Shown: piece after piece, positions 6,071 through 13,221 of the stretch | Layout of the letters: every line of letters begins with the position of its first letter | How positions within the stretch are numbered: the first letter of the stretch is position 1 | Source: 13-2-20CM-68-14 sp051955535 | GTDB lineage: Bacteria; Actinomycetota; Thermoleophilia; Gaiellales; Gaiellaceae | Direction of reading: 5' to 3' | NCBI GenBank assembly: GCA_051955535.1 | Contig: JBQCGP010000053.1 | Coordinates: forward strand, 1-14,188 | Length of the DNA: 14,188 nt | The notes under the pieces: generated by a model | Told to the model about the DNA's origin: nothing | The model's database searches: none | What the model saw: the letters and a program-made list of their open reading frames with translations, nothing else | Made by a program: the position numbers and the translations under genes

Positions 6071-6459
6071 TCGAGTTCCGACTCGACGCACGCTCTGGCG
6101 TCCCGACCTATCTGCAGCTAGTCCAGCAGGTCAAGCAGGCACTGAGGCTCGGCATCCTCCAGCCGGGCGACCAGGTTCCGACGGTCAAGGAGGTCGTCGG
6201 GAAGCTCGCGATCAATCCGAACACCGTGTTGAAGGCCTACCGCGAGCTCGAACGCGAAGGCGTGACCGAGGCTCGGCGCGGCCAGGGGACGTTCATCTCG
6301 ACGAATCAGCCTGCCGCGGTTCCGGCGGACTACTCCGCACTACGCGCTGCGCTCGTCAAGTGGGTCGAGCGTGCACGCAAGGCGGGTCTGGACGAGGAGG
6401 GCATCGACGCGTTGATCGCTGCGACGATGCACGCGGTTTTTTTTGAGGAGGCGGCATGA
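6055..6459 (+). CDS. GntR family transcriptional regulator, YtrA subfamily
   Basis: A 134-residue regulator. The winged helix-turn-helix spans about residues 16-82: SGVPTYLQLVQQVKQALRLG, then GDQVPTVKEVVGKLAINPNT, the recognition region NTVLKAYRELEREGV, and the wing GQGTF. The C-terminal part is only about 50 residues, too small for FadR/HutC ligand domains and typical of YtrA, whose short tail serves dimerisation. YtrA proteins generally repress their own ABC-transporter operon and respond to envelope-active compounds in some species. ATG 6055 overlaps the operator; TTG 6067 would give the more usual N-terminus. The stop overlaps the ATPase ATG (ATGA), with GAGGAGG just upstream. A run of eight T (6437-6444) near the 3' end is unusual here and prone to slippage. 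Confidence 0.9.
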   Translation: MVLALIEFRLDARSGVPTYLQLVQQVKQALRLGILQPGDQVPTVKEVVGKLAINPNTVLKAYRELEREGVTEARRGQGTFISTNQPAAVPADYSALRAALVKWVERARKAGLDEEGIDALIAATMHAVFFEEAA

Positions 6460-7347
6460 GCGAGCTCACGCTCGAAACGCACGGCCTCGGGAAGCGGTAC
6501 GGAAAGAACTGGGCGCTCCGCGACTGCACGCTTGCAGTCCCAAGCCGGAACGGTCGCTGCCCTTGTCGGACCGAACGGCGCCGGCAAGACCACGCTTCTC
6601 CACCTTGCGGTCGGCCTCACGACGCCGAGCGCAGGCTCCGTGCAGGTGCTCGGATACTCGGCTCGCAAGGAACCGGCCGTCGTGCTGCCGCGCATCGGTT
6701 TCGTCGCCCAGGACCATCCGCTCTACCGGCGTTTTCGACTCGACGAGATGCTGAAGGCAGGCGCGAAGCTGAACCCCGACTGGGACGAAGAGCTCGCGCT
6801 CGCACGACTCGAGCGGCTCCGCATCCCGCTCCGCCAGAAGGTCGGCACGCTCTCCGGCGGCCAGCAGGCCCAAGTGGCGCTGACCCTCGCGCTGGCGAAG
6901 CGGCCAGAGTTGCTCCTGCTCGACGAGCCGGTCGCTTCTCTCGATCCGCTCGCTCGGCGCGAGTTCTTGCAGTCGCTGATGGAGGCCGTCGCCGACGGCG
7001 GGCTGACCGTCGTCCTGTCCTCCCACATCGTCGCGGACCTCGAGCGCGTCTGCGACTACATGATCTTGCTCGCCCACGCGGAGGTGCAGCTCGCCGCTCC
7101 GATCGAAGAGATCGTGGCGCAGCACCGCGTCCTTAGCGGCCCGCGCACCGACCCCACCACCGTGGCACGGGTCCACTCGGTGATTCGCGAAAGCCACACC
7201 GAGCGGCAGACAACGCTTGTCGTTCGCGCAAACGGCCACCTCTACGACACGCGCTGGCAGGTCGACGAGGTTGACCTCGAGGAGATCGTGCTCGCCTACC
7301 TTGGCCGTGGCTCCGACCCGAAGCTCTACGAGAAGGTGGCGTCGTGA
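6456..7347 (+). pseudogene. ABC transporter ATP-binding protein, single-base frameshift
   Basis: The first frame (ATG 6456) gives SELTLETHGLGKRYGKNWAL and RDCTLAVP, then loses similarity. From 6544 another frame continues AGTVAALVGPNGAGKTTLLH to the stop at 7347. Removing one base of CCAA (6540-6543) restores VPAGTVAALVGPNGAGKTT, as in the family, for a 296-residue protein. All ATPase motifs lie in the second frame: Walker A GPNGAGKTT (6568-6594), Q-loop VAQDHPLYRR, signature LSGGQQAQ, Walker B LLLLDEP with SLD, and H-loop SSHI. In YtrA-type operons this subunit powers an ABC-2 exporter. As given, normal translation from 6456 cannot make a working protein; TTG 6532 could start one lacking the first strand. 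The intact remainder suggests a sequencing or assembly error or a very recent mutation. It is coupled to both neighbours. Confidence 0.85.
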
Positions 7348-8291
7348 TCTGGCTCAGCTGGCGCCTGCAGCGGCTGGAGACCGTCCTAGTCGCGGCAGCG
7401 CTCGCGCTCGCCGCGGCAGCGCTCATCCCGCTCGGGCTCCACATGGCGGCGGTCTACAGCGACAACGGCGTCGGAGCGTGCCTGGCCCACGGCGGGGCCG
7501 GCTGCGGCTCGACCGTCGAGTCCTTCCGCAATCGCTTCGAGCACGCCGGCTCGATCATCCCGTGGCTCAACTTCGTACCCGGCTTGATCGGCGTTCTGTT
7601 CGCGGCGCCATTCGTGCTCGAGCTCGAGCATGGCACTTTCCGCTTCGCCTGGACGCAGAGCGTGCCGCGCAGCCGCTGGCTCGCGACCAGTCTCGCCTTC
7701 ATGATCGTCGCGGCGCTGCTCGCGACCCTCGCCCTGACCGAGCTGATGACGTGGTTCCGTGGGCCGCTCGACCACGTCAACGGCCGGATGGAGCCGAACG
7801 TTTTCGATTTCGAGGGCATCGTCCCGTACGCCTACACCTTGTTCGCCGTCGCGCTCGTCCTGGCCCTCGGCGTGTTCACCCGGCGGGCGGTCACCGCGGG
7901 CGGGATCGCGCTAATCGCCTATTTCGCGCTTCGGATCGGGCTCCAGGGCTGGGTGCGCAAGGACTACATCGCGCCGATCCGCAAGGTCTGGCCCCCCGGC
8001 ACGGAAGGGCCGAGCGGGCTCGACCAGTCGTGGAACCTCGTCAGCGGCCCGAGCGACGCTGCGGGGCACTCGCTCCCGCAGTCTGTCGCCCATCAGACCT
8101 TGATGGCATGCGGACCGTCGCAGAGCAGCAGCATCGCCTGCATGCGCGCTCACCACATCTACAACCTTGCGATCTACCAGCCGGCCTCGCGCTTCTGGCT
8201 CCTTCAGGGAATCGAGGCCGCGATCTTCTCAGGCCTCGCTATCGCGCTCCTGGCGTTCACCGTCTGGTGGGTGCGGCACCGCGTGTCCTGA
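7344..8291 (+). CDS. ABC-2 type transporter permease, YtrA-operon partner
   Basis: A 315-residue membrane protein. GTG 7344 overlaps the ATPase stop (GTGA). Hydrophobic segments lie at about 13-36, 72-92, 115-137, 166-186, 190-207 and 285-308, a six-helix ABC-2-like arrangement with N- and C-termini probably cytoplasmic. Two extracytoplasmic loops stand out: 37-70 with cysteines (GVGACLAHGGAGCGS), and a long Ser/Gly-rich loop at about 210-280 with two further cysteines (MACGPSQSSSIACMR). LELEHGTFRFAWTQSVPRSRW is the family's coupling-type cytoplasmic segment. It is the only permease in the operon, so a homodimer is likely. The substrate is unknown; envelope-stress export is inferred from the YtrA-type regulator. 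It converges on the M23 gene, 11 bp apart, with no terminator between them. Confidence 0.85.
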   Translation: MIWLSWRLQRLETVLVAAALALAAAALIPLGLHMAAVYSDNGVGACLAHGGAGCGSTVESFRNRFEHAGSIIPWLNFVPGLIGVLFAAPFVLELEHGTFRFAWTQSVPRSRWLATSLAFMIVAALLATLALTELMTWFRGPLDHVNGRMEPNVFDFEGIVPYAYTLFAVALVLALGVFTRRAVTAGGIALIAYFALRIGLQGWVRKDYIAPIRKVWPPGTEGPSGLDQSWNLVSGPSDAAGHSLPQSVAHQTLMACGPSQSSSIACMRAHHIYNLAIYQPASRFWLLQGIEAAIFSGLAIALLAFTVWWVRHRVS

Positions 8292-8302
8292 CGGCGTAAG
8301 GA

Positions 8303-9955
8303 TCAGCGCTTGCGGCGAAAGAGGGTCGCGCCCAGCGCTGCGGGCGCCGCCAGGAACGCAATCGCGACCCCTTCGAGCGTCAGCGTGGAAGCCGGTGCGT
8401 TCGTCGCCTCCACCGGCTTGCTGTGCTTCGCCCGGGCGCGTCGTTTCGGGGCGACCGGCCTTGCGCCGAAATCGCTGCCGCGTGTGCGGAGTTGCCGGAT
8501 CGGCGGGTGCGGTGGTCGGCGGTGGATCAGACCGCGTGCCGCGAGCAACTCGCCGTAGACGTAGATCGCCTGCGCTCGTGCAGATCCACCGGGCAGGTGA
8601 GGATGGAGCGGACGCGATCCCCGTGCGTGGCTCAGGCGCGCCCAATGGTCGAGATAGGTCGTCGGGTCGACTGCGCCGTCGTAGCGCAGCGGCAGCAGCG
8701 ACCTGGGGTGAACCTCGAAATGGAGGTGGAAGGGCGTCCCGAATGCGTCGCCGGTGTCACCGACGAAGCCGAGCACCGTGCCGGCCTTCACCCGACCCTT
8801 CTCGAGGGCCGCGCGGGTGTACCCGGAGAGGTGGGCGTAATAGAACTCGTTGCCGAGCGGGTCACGGACCCAGAGCCGCCAGCCGCCGAGCTTTTCCCAC
8901 CCGACCCTGTTCAGGGTTCCGTCGGCGACGGCGACGACCGGCGTGCCGAGCGGCGCAAAGATGTCGTCGCCGTGATGCCATGAGACGTCGCTCCTGTTAG
9001 CGCCGTATGTGTCGGTGAAGGAGGCAGTTCCGGCCACCGGGAAGACGTAGCGCGGCAGACCGAGCGGCGGCGTGATCTTCAGCGGCTTGTGTGCACGCTG
9101 GAGGCGCGCGAGCAGGCGACGGCGATCGGTACGCCGGCCGGTGGAATGACTCTGTTTCACCTGTGAACGGCCGCGTCCCGCCTTCGTGCCCGTTTGGGAG
9201 CGAGGGCGATGCGCCGCCCCGCGCGGCGCCGCGGACGCGGGCCGCCGGGCCTCGACGGCAAAGCCTACGACGACGATTGCGCCGCGCGGCAGGCCCGCGT
9301 GGGGCGCGAGCAGGTGCACGGCAAGCGCCGTTTCGAGCTCGTGTCCGGAACCGAGCGGGCGCCGTTCCCCCTGCGTCGCGTAACCCCAGGCCGCGACGGG
9401 TGCTCGTTTTCCAGCCGGGAGAACCAGTTGCTTGCCCCCGAGACGAAGGCCGCGAAGCGCCGCATGCGGCGCAGGTCCGGCGGGCACCGACCCCCACCTC
9501 GCTCGCACGGCGCCGTCGAAGAGCGACGGGGAGGACACGGTCGCCTGGGCCCTGCCGCGGCAGCCCTTGGCCCGCACGTCGACACGCGCGACGCTGACGA
9601 GCGCTCCGGTGCCCGGATAAACGAAGGGGCCCGAGCTTCCATGCGCGTGGGCGGGATCCGCGACCAGGACGACCGCCTGCCGGCCCGGCACGAGGAGCAT
9701 CACGCCGCCGACGGTGACGCAGCCGCGAGCGAGCGCCGGCGTGACCGGCACGCCGACCGGCGGCGTCGCAGAGCCCGTCGACGTGGAAGTGCCGGTGGTC
9801 GTGCCGACAGAGGTGGGGACGGTGGTCGATGCGGTCGTCGTAGTCGTCGTGGAATCGGTCGGCCCGACCGACGCAAGCGACGTGCGTGTGATCAGCAGCG
9901 ATCCGAGCGCGCCGAGCACGCCGACGAGTGCGAGGACCCCGATCCGCATCAGCAT
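8303..9955 (-). CDS. M23 family peptidase, membrane-anchored (LytM-like)
   Basis: A 550-residue protein. A signal anchor (about 5-25) precedes a Ser/Thr-rich linker (31-66). A region of no recognised family, with three cysteines' worth of spacing signals absent but Gly/Ala/Val-rich, covers about 70-240, followed by a basic Arg/Ser linker (240-290). The M23 domain (about 303-432) has the zinc motif HHGDDIFAPLGTPVVAVADG (His327, Asp331), YYAHLSG (His375) and FHLHFEVHP (His412). All catalytic residues are present, so endopeptidase cleavage of peptidoglycan cross-bridges is plausible. The C-terminus ends in a hydrophobic helix (about 526-546) and RRKR, without LPXTG, suggesting a second membrane anchor. 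The frame is open to 10381, but ATG 9955 lies 7 nt after GATAAT and gives a proper signal; ATG 9964 is an alternative. It is divergent from the deacetylase. Confidence 0.88.
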   Translation of the reverse strand: MLMRIGVLALVGVLGALGSLLITRTSLASVGPTDSTTTTTTASTTVPTSVGTTTGTSTSTGSATPPVGVPVTPALARGCVTVGGVMLLVPGRQAVVLVADPAHAHGSSGPFVYPGTGALVSVARVDVRAKGCRGRAQATVSSPSLFDGAVRARWGSVPAGPAPHAALRGLRLGGKQLVLPAGKRAPVAAWGYATQGERRPLGSGHELETALAVHLLAPHAGLPRGAIVVVGFAVEARRPASAAPRGAAHRPRSQTGTKAGRGRSQVKQSHSTGRRTDRRRLLARLQRAHKPLKITPPLGLPRYVFPVAGTASFTDTYGANRSDVSWHHGDDIFAPLGTPVVAVADGTLNRVGWEKLGGWRLWVRDPLGNEFYYAHLSGYTRAALEKGRVKAGTVLGFVGDTGDAFGTPFHLHFEVHPRSLLPLRYDGAVDPTTYLDHWARLSHARGSRPLHPHLPGGSARAQAIYVYGELLAARGLIHRRPPHPPIRQLRTRGSDFGARPVAPKRRARAKHSKPVEATNAPASTLTLEGVAIAFLAAPAALGATLFRRKR

Positions 9956-9962
9956 GGCGGCC

Positions 9963-9968
9963 ATTATC
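9963..9968 (-). promoter_or_regulatory. -10-like element GATAAT for the M23 gene
   Basis: Reads GATAAT on the minus strand, one base from the TATAAT consensus, ending 7 nt before ATG 9955. The spacing implies leaderless transcription and favours ATG 9955 over ATG 9964, which overlaps the hexamer. Confidence 0.45.
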
Positions 9969-10008
9969 GCGAGACTCGAACTGAGCGGCCGTCGCCTCCC
10001 TTCCCCTT

Positions 10009-10014
10009 TACGCT
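10009..10014 (+). promoter_or_regulatory. -10-like element TACGCT for the deacetylase gene
   Basis: TACGCT is followed by 6 nt and GTG 10021. The same hexamer and spacing occur before GTG 14049. It lies within the 65-bp gap shared with the divergent M23 gene. Confidence 0.45.
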
Positions 10015-10020
10015 TCGTTC

Positions 10021-10872
10021 GTGCCTCCGCTCCGACCCGGCCCGCATCGGGTTGCACGCCTGCTCGCTTCGACCATGCTCGCCGCTCTGCTCGTGAGTGC
10101 AGGCACCGTCCGCGCAGGCTCCCTTCGGCGCCCCGTCGACTCTCGCTTACTGAGCCCGACCGGGCTCGCTGCCGCGCGAGAGCGGGCGGTCGAACGGCTG
10201 GCGTCGCTCCGGCTGCCCGTCTTCTGCGGCGGAGGTCGCCTGCCCGAGGTGGCGCTGACCTTCGACGACGGCCCAAGCCCGTACACGCTCTCGCTTCTCC
10301 GGCTACTCGAACGCAGGGGCGCGGGCGCAACCTTCTTCCTGGTCGGCGACCGGCTTGCCGACTGGCCCGAGGCTGCCGCAAGCGAGGCGCGGCTCGGAAG
10401 CCTCGGCGATCACACGTGGTCGCACCCGCGACTGCCTCGGCTTCGCTACGACGCCGCTGCCTGGGAGATCATCGCCGGCAGGCGGGCGATCGAGGCGGCT
10501 TCGCGACACACTGTCCTTCTCTTCCGCCCGCCGTACGGGTTGGCGACGCCGCGCCTCGATCGTCTGGTCGGCCGGCTTGGAATGCTCGATGTGCGCTGGA
10601 GCGTCGACGCGGGCGACTCCCTCCCGGGCGCAAACGCGAGGGCAGTGGTGCGCTCGGTCGAAGCCGCTGCGGCCCCCGGCTCGATCGTGCTTCTGCACGA
10701 CATCCACCCCTGGACGCTGGTAGCGGTGCGCCGCTTGCTGCCCTGGTTCGAACGCCACCAGCTGCGCCTCGTGAGCGTTCCGGAGCTGCTCCGCCTCGAC
10801 CCGCCGACGATCCGTCAGCTCCGCGGCGATGCGACCGGCCACCACTGCACGCGCCCCACGACGGCACCGTGA
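10021..10872 (+). CDS. Polysaccharide deacetylase (NodB homology, CE4 family)
   Basis: A 283-residue exported enzyme. A signal peptide or anchor spans about 1-32 (basic start, hydrophobic core to about 28). The NodB domain follows from about 75 to 260 with all five CE4 motifs: TFDDGPSPYT (80-89; catalytic Asp82, metal Asp83), HTWSHP (131-136; metal histidines 131 and 135), RPPYG (169-173), WSVDAGDS (193-200) and LLHDI (224-228). CE4 enzymes remove N- or O-acetyl groups from cell-wall or surface polysaccharides. The target could be peptidoglycan GlcNAc or MurNAc, or an exopolysaccharide; the sequence does not decide. GTG 10021 is the first in-frame start and sits 6 nt behind a -10-like TACGCT. 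Divergence from an M23 peptidase suggests the pair is co-regulated in wall remodelling. Confidence 0.92.
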   Translation: MPPLRPGPHRVARLLASTMLAALLVSAGTVRAGSLRRPVDSRLLSPTGLAAARERAVERLASLRLPVFCGGGRLPEVALTFDDGPSPYTLSLLRLLERRGAGATFFLVGDRLADWPEAAASEARLGSLGDHTWSHPRLPRLRYDAAAWEIIAGRRAIEAASRHTVLLFRPPYGLATPRLDRLVGRLGMLDVRWSVDAGDSLPGANARAVVRSVEAAAAPGSIVLLHDIHPWTLVAVRRLLPWFERHQLRLVSVPELLRLDPPTIRQLRGDATGHHCTRPTTAP

Positions 10873-10889
10873 GCGATCGGGTCGACGGC

Positions 10890-10895
10890 TAGAAT
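10890..10895 (+). promoter_or_regulatory. -10-like element TAGAAT
   Basis: TAGAAT ends 11 nt before ATG 10907, giving an expected leader of about 3-5 nt. It selects ATG 10907 over the upstream in-frame ATG 10829, which lies inside the deacetylase gene. Confidence 0.45.
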
Positions 10896-10906
10896 CGTCT
10901 GCCCCG

Positions 10907-11326
10907 ATGAGCACGGTCGCAAATCGCCACGCGGACGAAGTGCTGCTCGAGAAAATGCTGGCCCCGCCGCCTCTCGAGCAGGCCCGCGCCTCACTCGAAT
11001 TCTGGATGCAGCGTCGGAGCGGTTTGCCTGTCTATCGCCGCCGGGATCGGCGGGAGGCGGACGAGATGGTTCGCCGGTGGCGAATGCGCCTGGCGGCAGC
11101 CGAGCGCGCGCGGTTCGGAGCCGGGGTCTTCGGCCTGATTCGCAGGCTGCTCGCCCGCGAGCCTGGGCCGTGGCCGATCTGGCAAGAGCGGACGTTCGTT
11201 GCACTCGCGTGGAGGGTCGTGCCGCGTCGCGTTGCACTGGTCGCCGCGGCTGCGCTTGGAGTCGTGCTGCTCTCTTTCGCCGCGATCGGGCTCGGGCTCA
11301 TCGTTCTCGTGCTGCAGGCGGTGTAG
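10907..11326 (+). CDS. Small membrane protein of unknown function (139 aa)
   Basis: I do not recognise the family. ATG 10907 (MSTVANRHADEVLLEKMLAP) is chosen for the adjacent -10 element. Residues 1-85 are charged and mostly helical, rich in Arg/Glu (EFWMQRRSGLPVYRRRDRRE, then ADEMVRRWRMRLAAAERARF), and could form a short cytoplasmic coiled region. Near 91-105 comes a tryptophan-containing segment (PWPIWQERTFVALAWRV), and the C-terminus (about 108-138) is one strongly hydrophobic stretch, long enough for one helix or a tight hairpin. It is therefore probably a tail-anchored inner-membrane protein. The next gene starts 6 nt after its stop, so the two are likely co-transcribed. Confidence 0.72.
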   Translation: MSTVANRHADEVLLEKMLAPPPLEQARASLEFWMQRRSGLPVYRRRDRREADEMVRRWRMRLAAAERARFGAGVFGLIRRLLAREPGPWPIWQERTFVALAWRVVPRRVALVAAAALGVVLLSFAAIGLGLIVLVLQAV

Positions 11327-11332
11327 GCCGAC

Positions 11333-11656
11333 ATGCCCGTAGTCCTCGTCCTGCTGATCATCGTCATCGTCCTGCTCCTGGCCGGGTCGCTAATCGGGCT
11401 AGCTTTCGAGCTCTTCTGGCTGGTGGTTACGGGCTTGATCATCGGCGCGCTCGGGCGGCTCGTGCTGCCCGGCAGACAGGACGTCAGCCTGCTCATGACG
11501 GCACTCGTCGGGATCGGAGCGAGCCTCCTCGGCGGCATCCTGGCGGACCTGGCCAATGCCGGTTGGCTCGTCAAGTTCGTCGTGGCCGTCGTGCTGGCCG
11601 CAATCGGGATCACGCTCTTCTCGTCGGCCGAGCGAGGCCGCAAGAGCACTGCCTAG
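11333..11656 (+). CDS. GlsB/YeaQ/YmgE family small membrane protein
   Basis: A 107-residue, very hydrophobic protein with about four segments: 2-20, 25-42, 56-74 and 81-98. The glycine-rich core matches the transglycosylase-associated protein family (GlsB/YeaQ/YmgE): VTGLIIGALGRLVLPGRQ, then SLLMTALVGIGASLLGGILA. Family members are small stress-linked inner-membrane proteins, and despite the old name no transglycosylase activity is established. Family proteins are often about 80-90 residues, so this one has an extra N-terminal helix. There is no Shine-Dalgarno before ATG 11333; it probably depends on read-through translation from the gene 6 nt upstream. It converges on a minus-strand gene 12 nt away. 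Confidence 0.82.
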   Translation: MPVVLVLLIIVIVLLLAGSLIGLAFELFWLVVTGLIIGALGRLVLPGRQDVSLLMTALVGIGASLLGGILADLANAGWLVKFVVAVVLAAIGITLFSSAERGRKSTA

Positions 11657-11668
11657 GTTCGTCCCGCG

Positions 11669-11878
11669 CTAGACCGCGTAACCGGTCACGAGCTTCGCGA
11701 CGATGAAGCAAAGAGCGATCAACGCCGCGATCAAGATGGCCAGGGAAACGACCAAGCCGGCGATCGCCTTCCACGGAGACAAATCCGCCTCATCGGCCGG
11801 CTCGAAGTCTGCTGCTGCCGGGCGATCGGTAAGCAGGGACTGTTTTGGCTCTCGGTGTCTCTCCGCAGTCTCGATCAT
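11669..11878 (-). CDS. Small single-pass membrane protein of unknown function
   Basis: From ATG 11878 the product is 69 residues starting MIETAERHREPKQSLLTDRP. GTG 11911 would add 11 residues; neither start has a clear Shine-Dalgarno. The N-terminal half is polar and acidic (FEPADEADLSPWKAI). It is followed by one strong transmembrane helix (about residues 40-63 from ATG 11878: GLVVSLAILIAALIALCFIV) and a short KLVTGYAV tail. Family unknown. It is the third small membrane protein in a row but on the opposite strand, convergent with the GlsB-like gene and divergent from the acetyltransferase. The hydrophobic helix and lack of a competing plus-strand gene support it being real. Confidence 0.6.
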   Translation of the reverse strand: MIETAERHREPKQSLLTDRPAAADFEPADEADLSPWKAIAGLVVSLAILIAALIALCFIVAKLVTGYAV

Positions 11879-11996
11879 CGGTTCGTCTCGACAAAGCTGG
11901 ACGACCGTCACCCGAGGTTCATCGTGCTTCGCCCCGAGAGGCGTCGCGGGAAAGTACGGATTCCGCTGATTCGGCGATCCCGGCAGGAGTATGGTC

Positions 11997-12018
11997 CCGG
12001 ACCGATAAGGCGGTCCGG
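11997..12018 (+). promoter_or_regulatory. Perfect hairpin just before the acetyltransferase start
   Basis: CCGGACCG (11997-12004) - ataagg - CGGTCCGG (12011-12018): an 8-bp perfect stem with a 6-nt loop, ending 4 nt before GTG 12023. A TANNNT element (TATGGT, 11990-11995) lies directly upstream. It could be an operator or an RNA hairpin that occludes the start. Confidence 0.45.
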
Positions 12019-12022
12019 AGCC

Positions 12023-13183
12023 GTGGTCGAACGGACTGACGAACAGCTGCGCGTCGAACTGATCTCGACGGAAGCCGAGCTCGCCGCTCTCGCCCCCGCC
12101 TGGGACGAGCTCGTCGCCGCGATGCCGCGCCCGAGCCCGTTTTTGCTGAACGGTTGGCTCCTAGAGTGGTGGCGCCACTTCGGCGGGGGGCAACGATTGG
12201 CCGTGGGAGCGGCCTTTCGCGGTGACCGGCTCGTCGGCGGGCTGCCGCTGTTCGTCCGGCGGCGGCTGGGCTTGCGAACCTTGGAGTTCGTCGGCGGGAC
12301 GAAGGCGGCGCTCGCCGACGTGCTGCTCCGGCCGCAGGAGAGCGGCTCGACCGCGGCCGTGCTGGCCGAGGCCGCTGACGGCCCGGATCACGACTTCGCG
12401 AACGTCTTCGGTCTCCCGGCAGAGAGCCGTCTCACCCAGACCCCTGCCTGGCACGACCTACGGCTGATAGAGCGGCTCGAGTCGCCCGTGCTCGACCTCT
12501 CCGACGGCTGGGACGCGGTCTACGAGCGCATGTTCCCGCCGAAAGCGCGGCAGAACCGCCGCCGGCGTCGGCGGCAGCTCGAACGGCTCGGTTCGGTCGA
12601 GCTCTCGATCGCCCGACGTCCTGAGGAGGTCGGGCCGGCTTTCGACGACGCTGCCCGTCTCTATGCACTGCGCTGGCGGGGAAGGCGCGAGGGCTCGGGA
12701 ATGATGAGCGCAACGGGCGCGGCCTTCTACCGCTCGGCTCTTCTTCGGCTCGCTGGACAGGGCGTGCCACGGGTGCTGACTCTGCGCGTCGACGGCCGAC
12801 CGGTGGCCGCGAACGTCTACCTGCTGCTGTCGCGCACGCTCTACGGACTGGTAATGGCATTCGACCCGGCGTTCGCGCGCTACGCGCCGGGGTCGGAAAC
12901 GCTCTACTCGACTCTCGAGGCCGGGGCCGGCGAGGGCGTGACCAGGGCGGAGTTCCTCGGCGCCGCGACCGGCCACAAGCAACAGTTCACCGACCAGGTC
13001 GAGCCGATCTACCAGGGGATCGGCCTCGCACGGACGGTGCGCGGCCGGGTTGGCGCAGAGGCACTTGAGGCGGGGATTCGCGTGCGCCGGCGGGCGAAGA
13101 GGTCGGAAACGGCCCGCAGGCTCTACGCGCGCGTCCCCCGGCGGCTCACGGTCGCCGGACCCTCGCCCCCCCATGACGGCTGA
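12023..13183 (+). CDS. GNAT acyltransferase, BioF2-like/Acetyltransf_6 (CelD/BcsL type)
   Basis: A 386-residue protein from GTG 12023. The frame is open to 11855, but the earlier residues are basic, lack family character and overlap the opposing gene; homologues usually begin close to LRVELISTEAELAALAPAWDEL. The N-terminal GNAT-like lobe (about 8-155) contains PSPFLLNGWLLEWWRHFG and LVGGLPLFVRRR. The C-terminal lobe (about 160-325) has the conserved KARQNRRRRRRQLERLG (174-190), FYRSALLRLAGQG, LRVDGRPVAANVYLLL (254-269) and the terminal motif FLGAATGHKQQF (311-322). Members of this group acylate sugars or amino groups during exopolysaccharide and cell-surface synthesis, or add aminoacyl groups like FemAB. 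The exact donor and acceptor are not visible. The next gene begins 38 nt after the stop with its own promoter-like element. Confidence 0.85.
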   Translation: MVERTDEQLRVELISTEAELAALAPAWDELVAAMPRPSPFLLNGWLLEWWRHFGGGQRLAVGAAFRGDRLVGGLPLFVRRRLGLRTLEFVGGTKAALADVLLRPQESGSTAAVLAEAADGPDHDFANVFGLPAESRLTQTPAWHDLRLIERLESPVLDLSDGWDAVYERMFPPKARQNRRRRRRQLERLGSVELSIARRPEEVGPAFDDAARLYALRWRGRREGSGMMSATGAAFYRSALLRLAGQGVPRVLTLRVDGRPVAANVYLLLSRTLYGLVMAFDPAFARYAPGSETLYSTLEAGAGEGVTRAEFLGAATGHKQQFTDQVEPIYQGIGLARTVRGRVGAEALEAGIRVRRRAKRSETARRLYARVPRRLTVAGPSPPHDG

Positions 13184-13191
13184 ACGCGGGC

Positions 13192-13217
13192 TATCGTTCG
13201 CAGGCCGTCGGAGGAGG
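13192..13217 (+). promoter_or_regulatory. -10-like TATCGT and strong Shine-Dalgarno for a TTG start
   Basis: TATCGT (13192-13197) is followed by GGAGGAGG (13210-13217), which ends 4 nt before TTG 13222. The ribosome-binding site is the strongest in the window and decides the TTG start, in contrast to the leaderless genes. Confidence 0.5.
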
Positions 13218-13221
13218 ACAT

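Noticed and set aside
9965..10381. Extension of the M23 open frame upstream to 10381
   Set aside because: It crosses the divergent promoter and the deacetylase coding region; the signal anchor starts at about 9955.
9714..10892. 392-aa plus-strand frame across the M23/deacetylase junction
   Set aside because: Low-complexity Arg-rich product; the CE4 motifs are in a different frame.
11908..11922. Four-codon ORF (MNLG) overlapping GTG 11911 on the minus strand
   Set aside because: It resembles the 9-codon ORFs elsewhere but has no closely placed -10 and is short enough to be chance.
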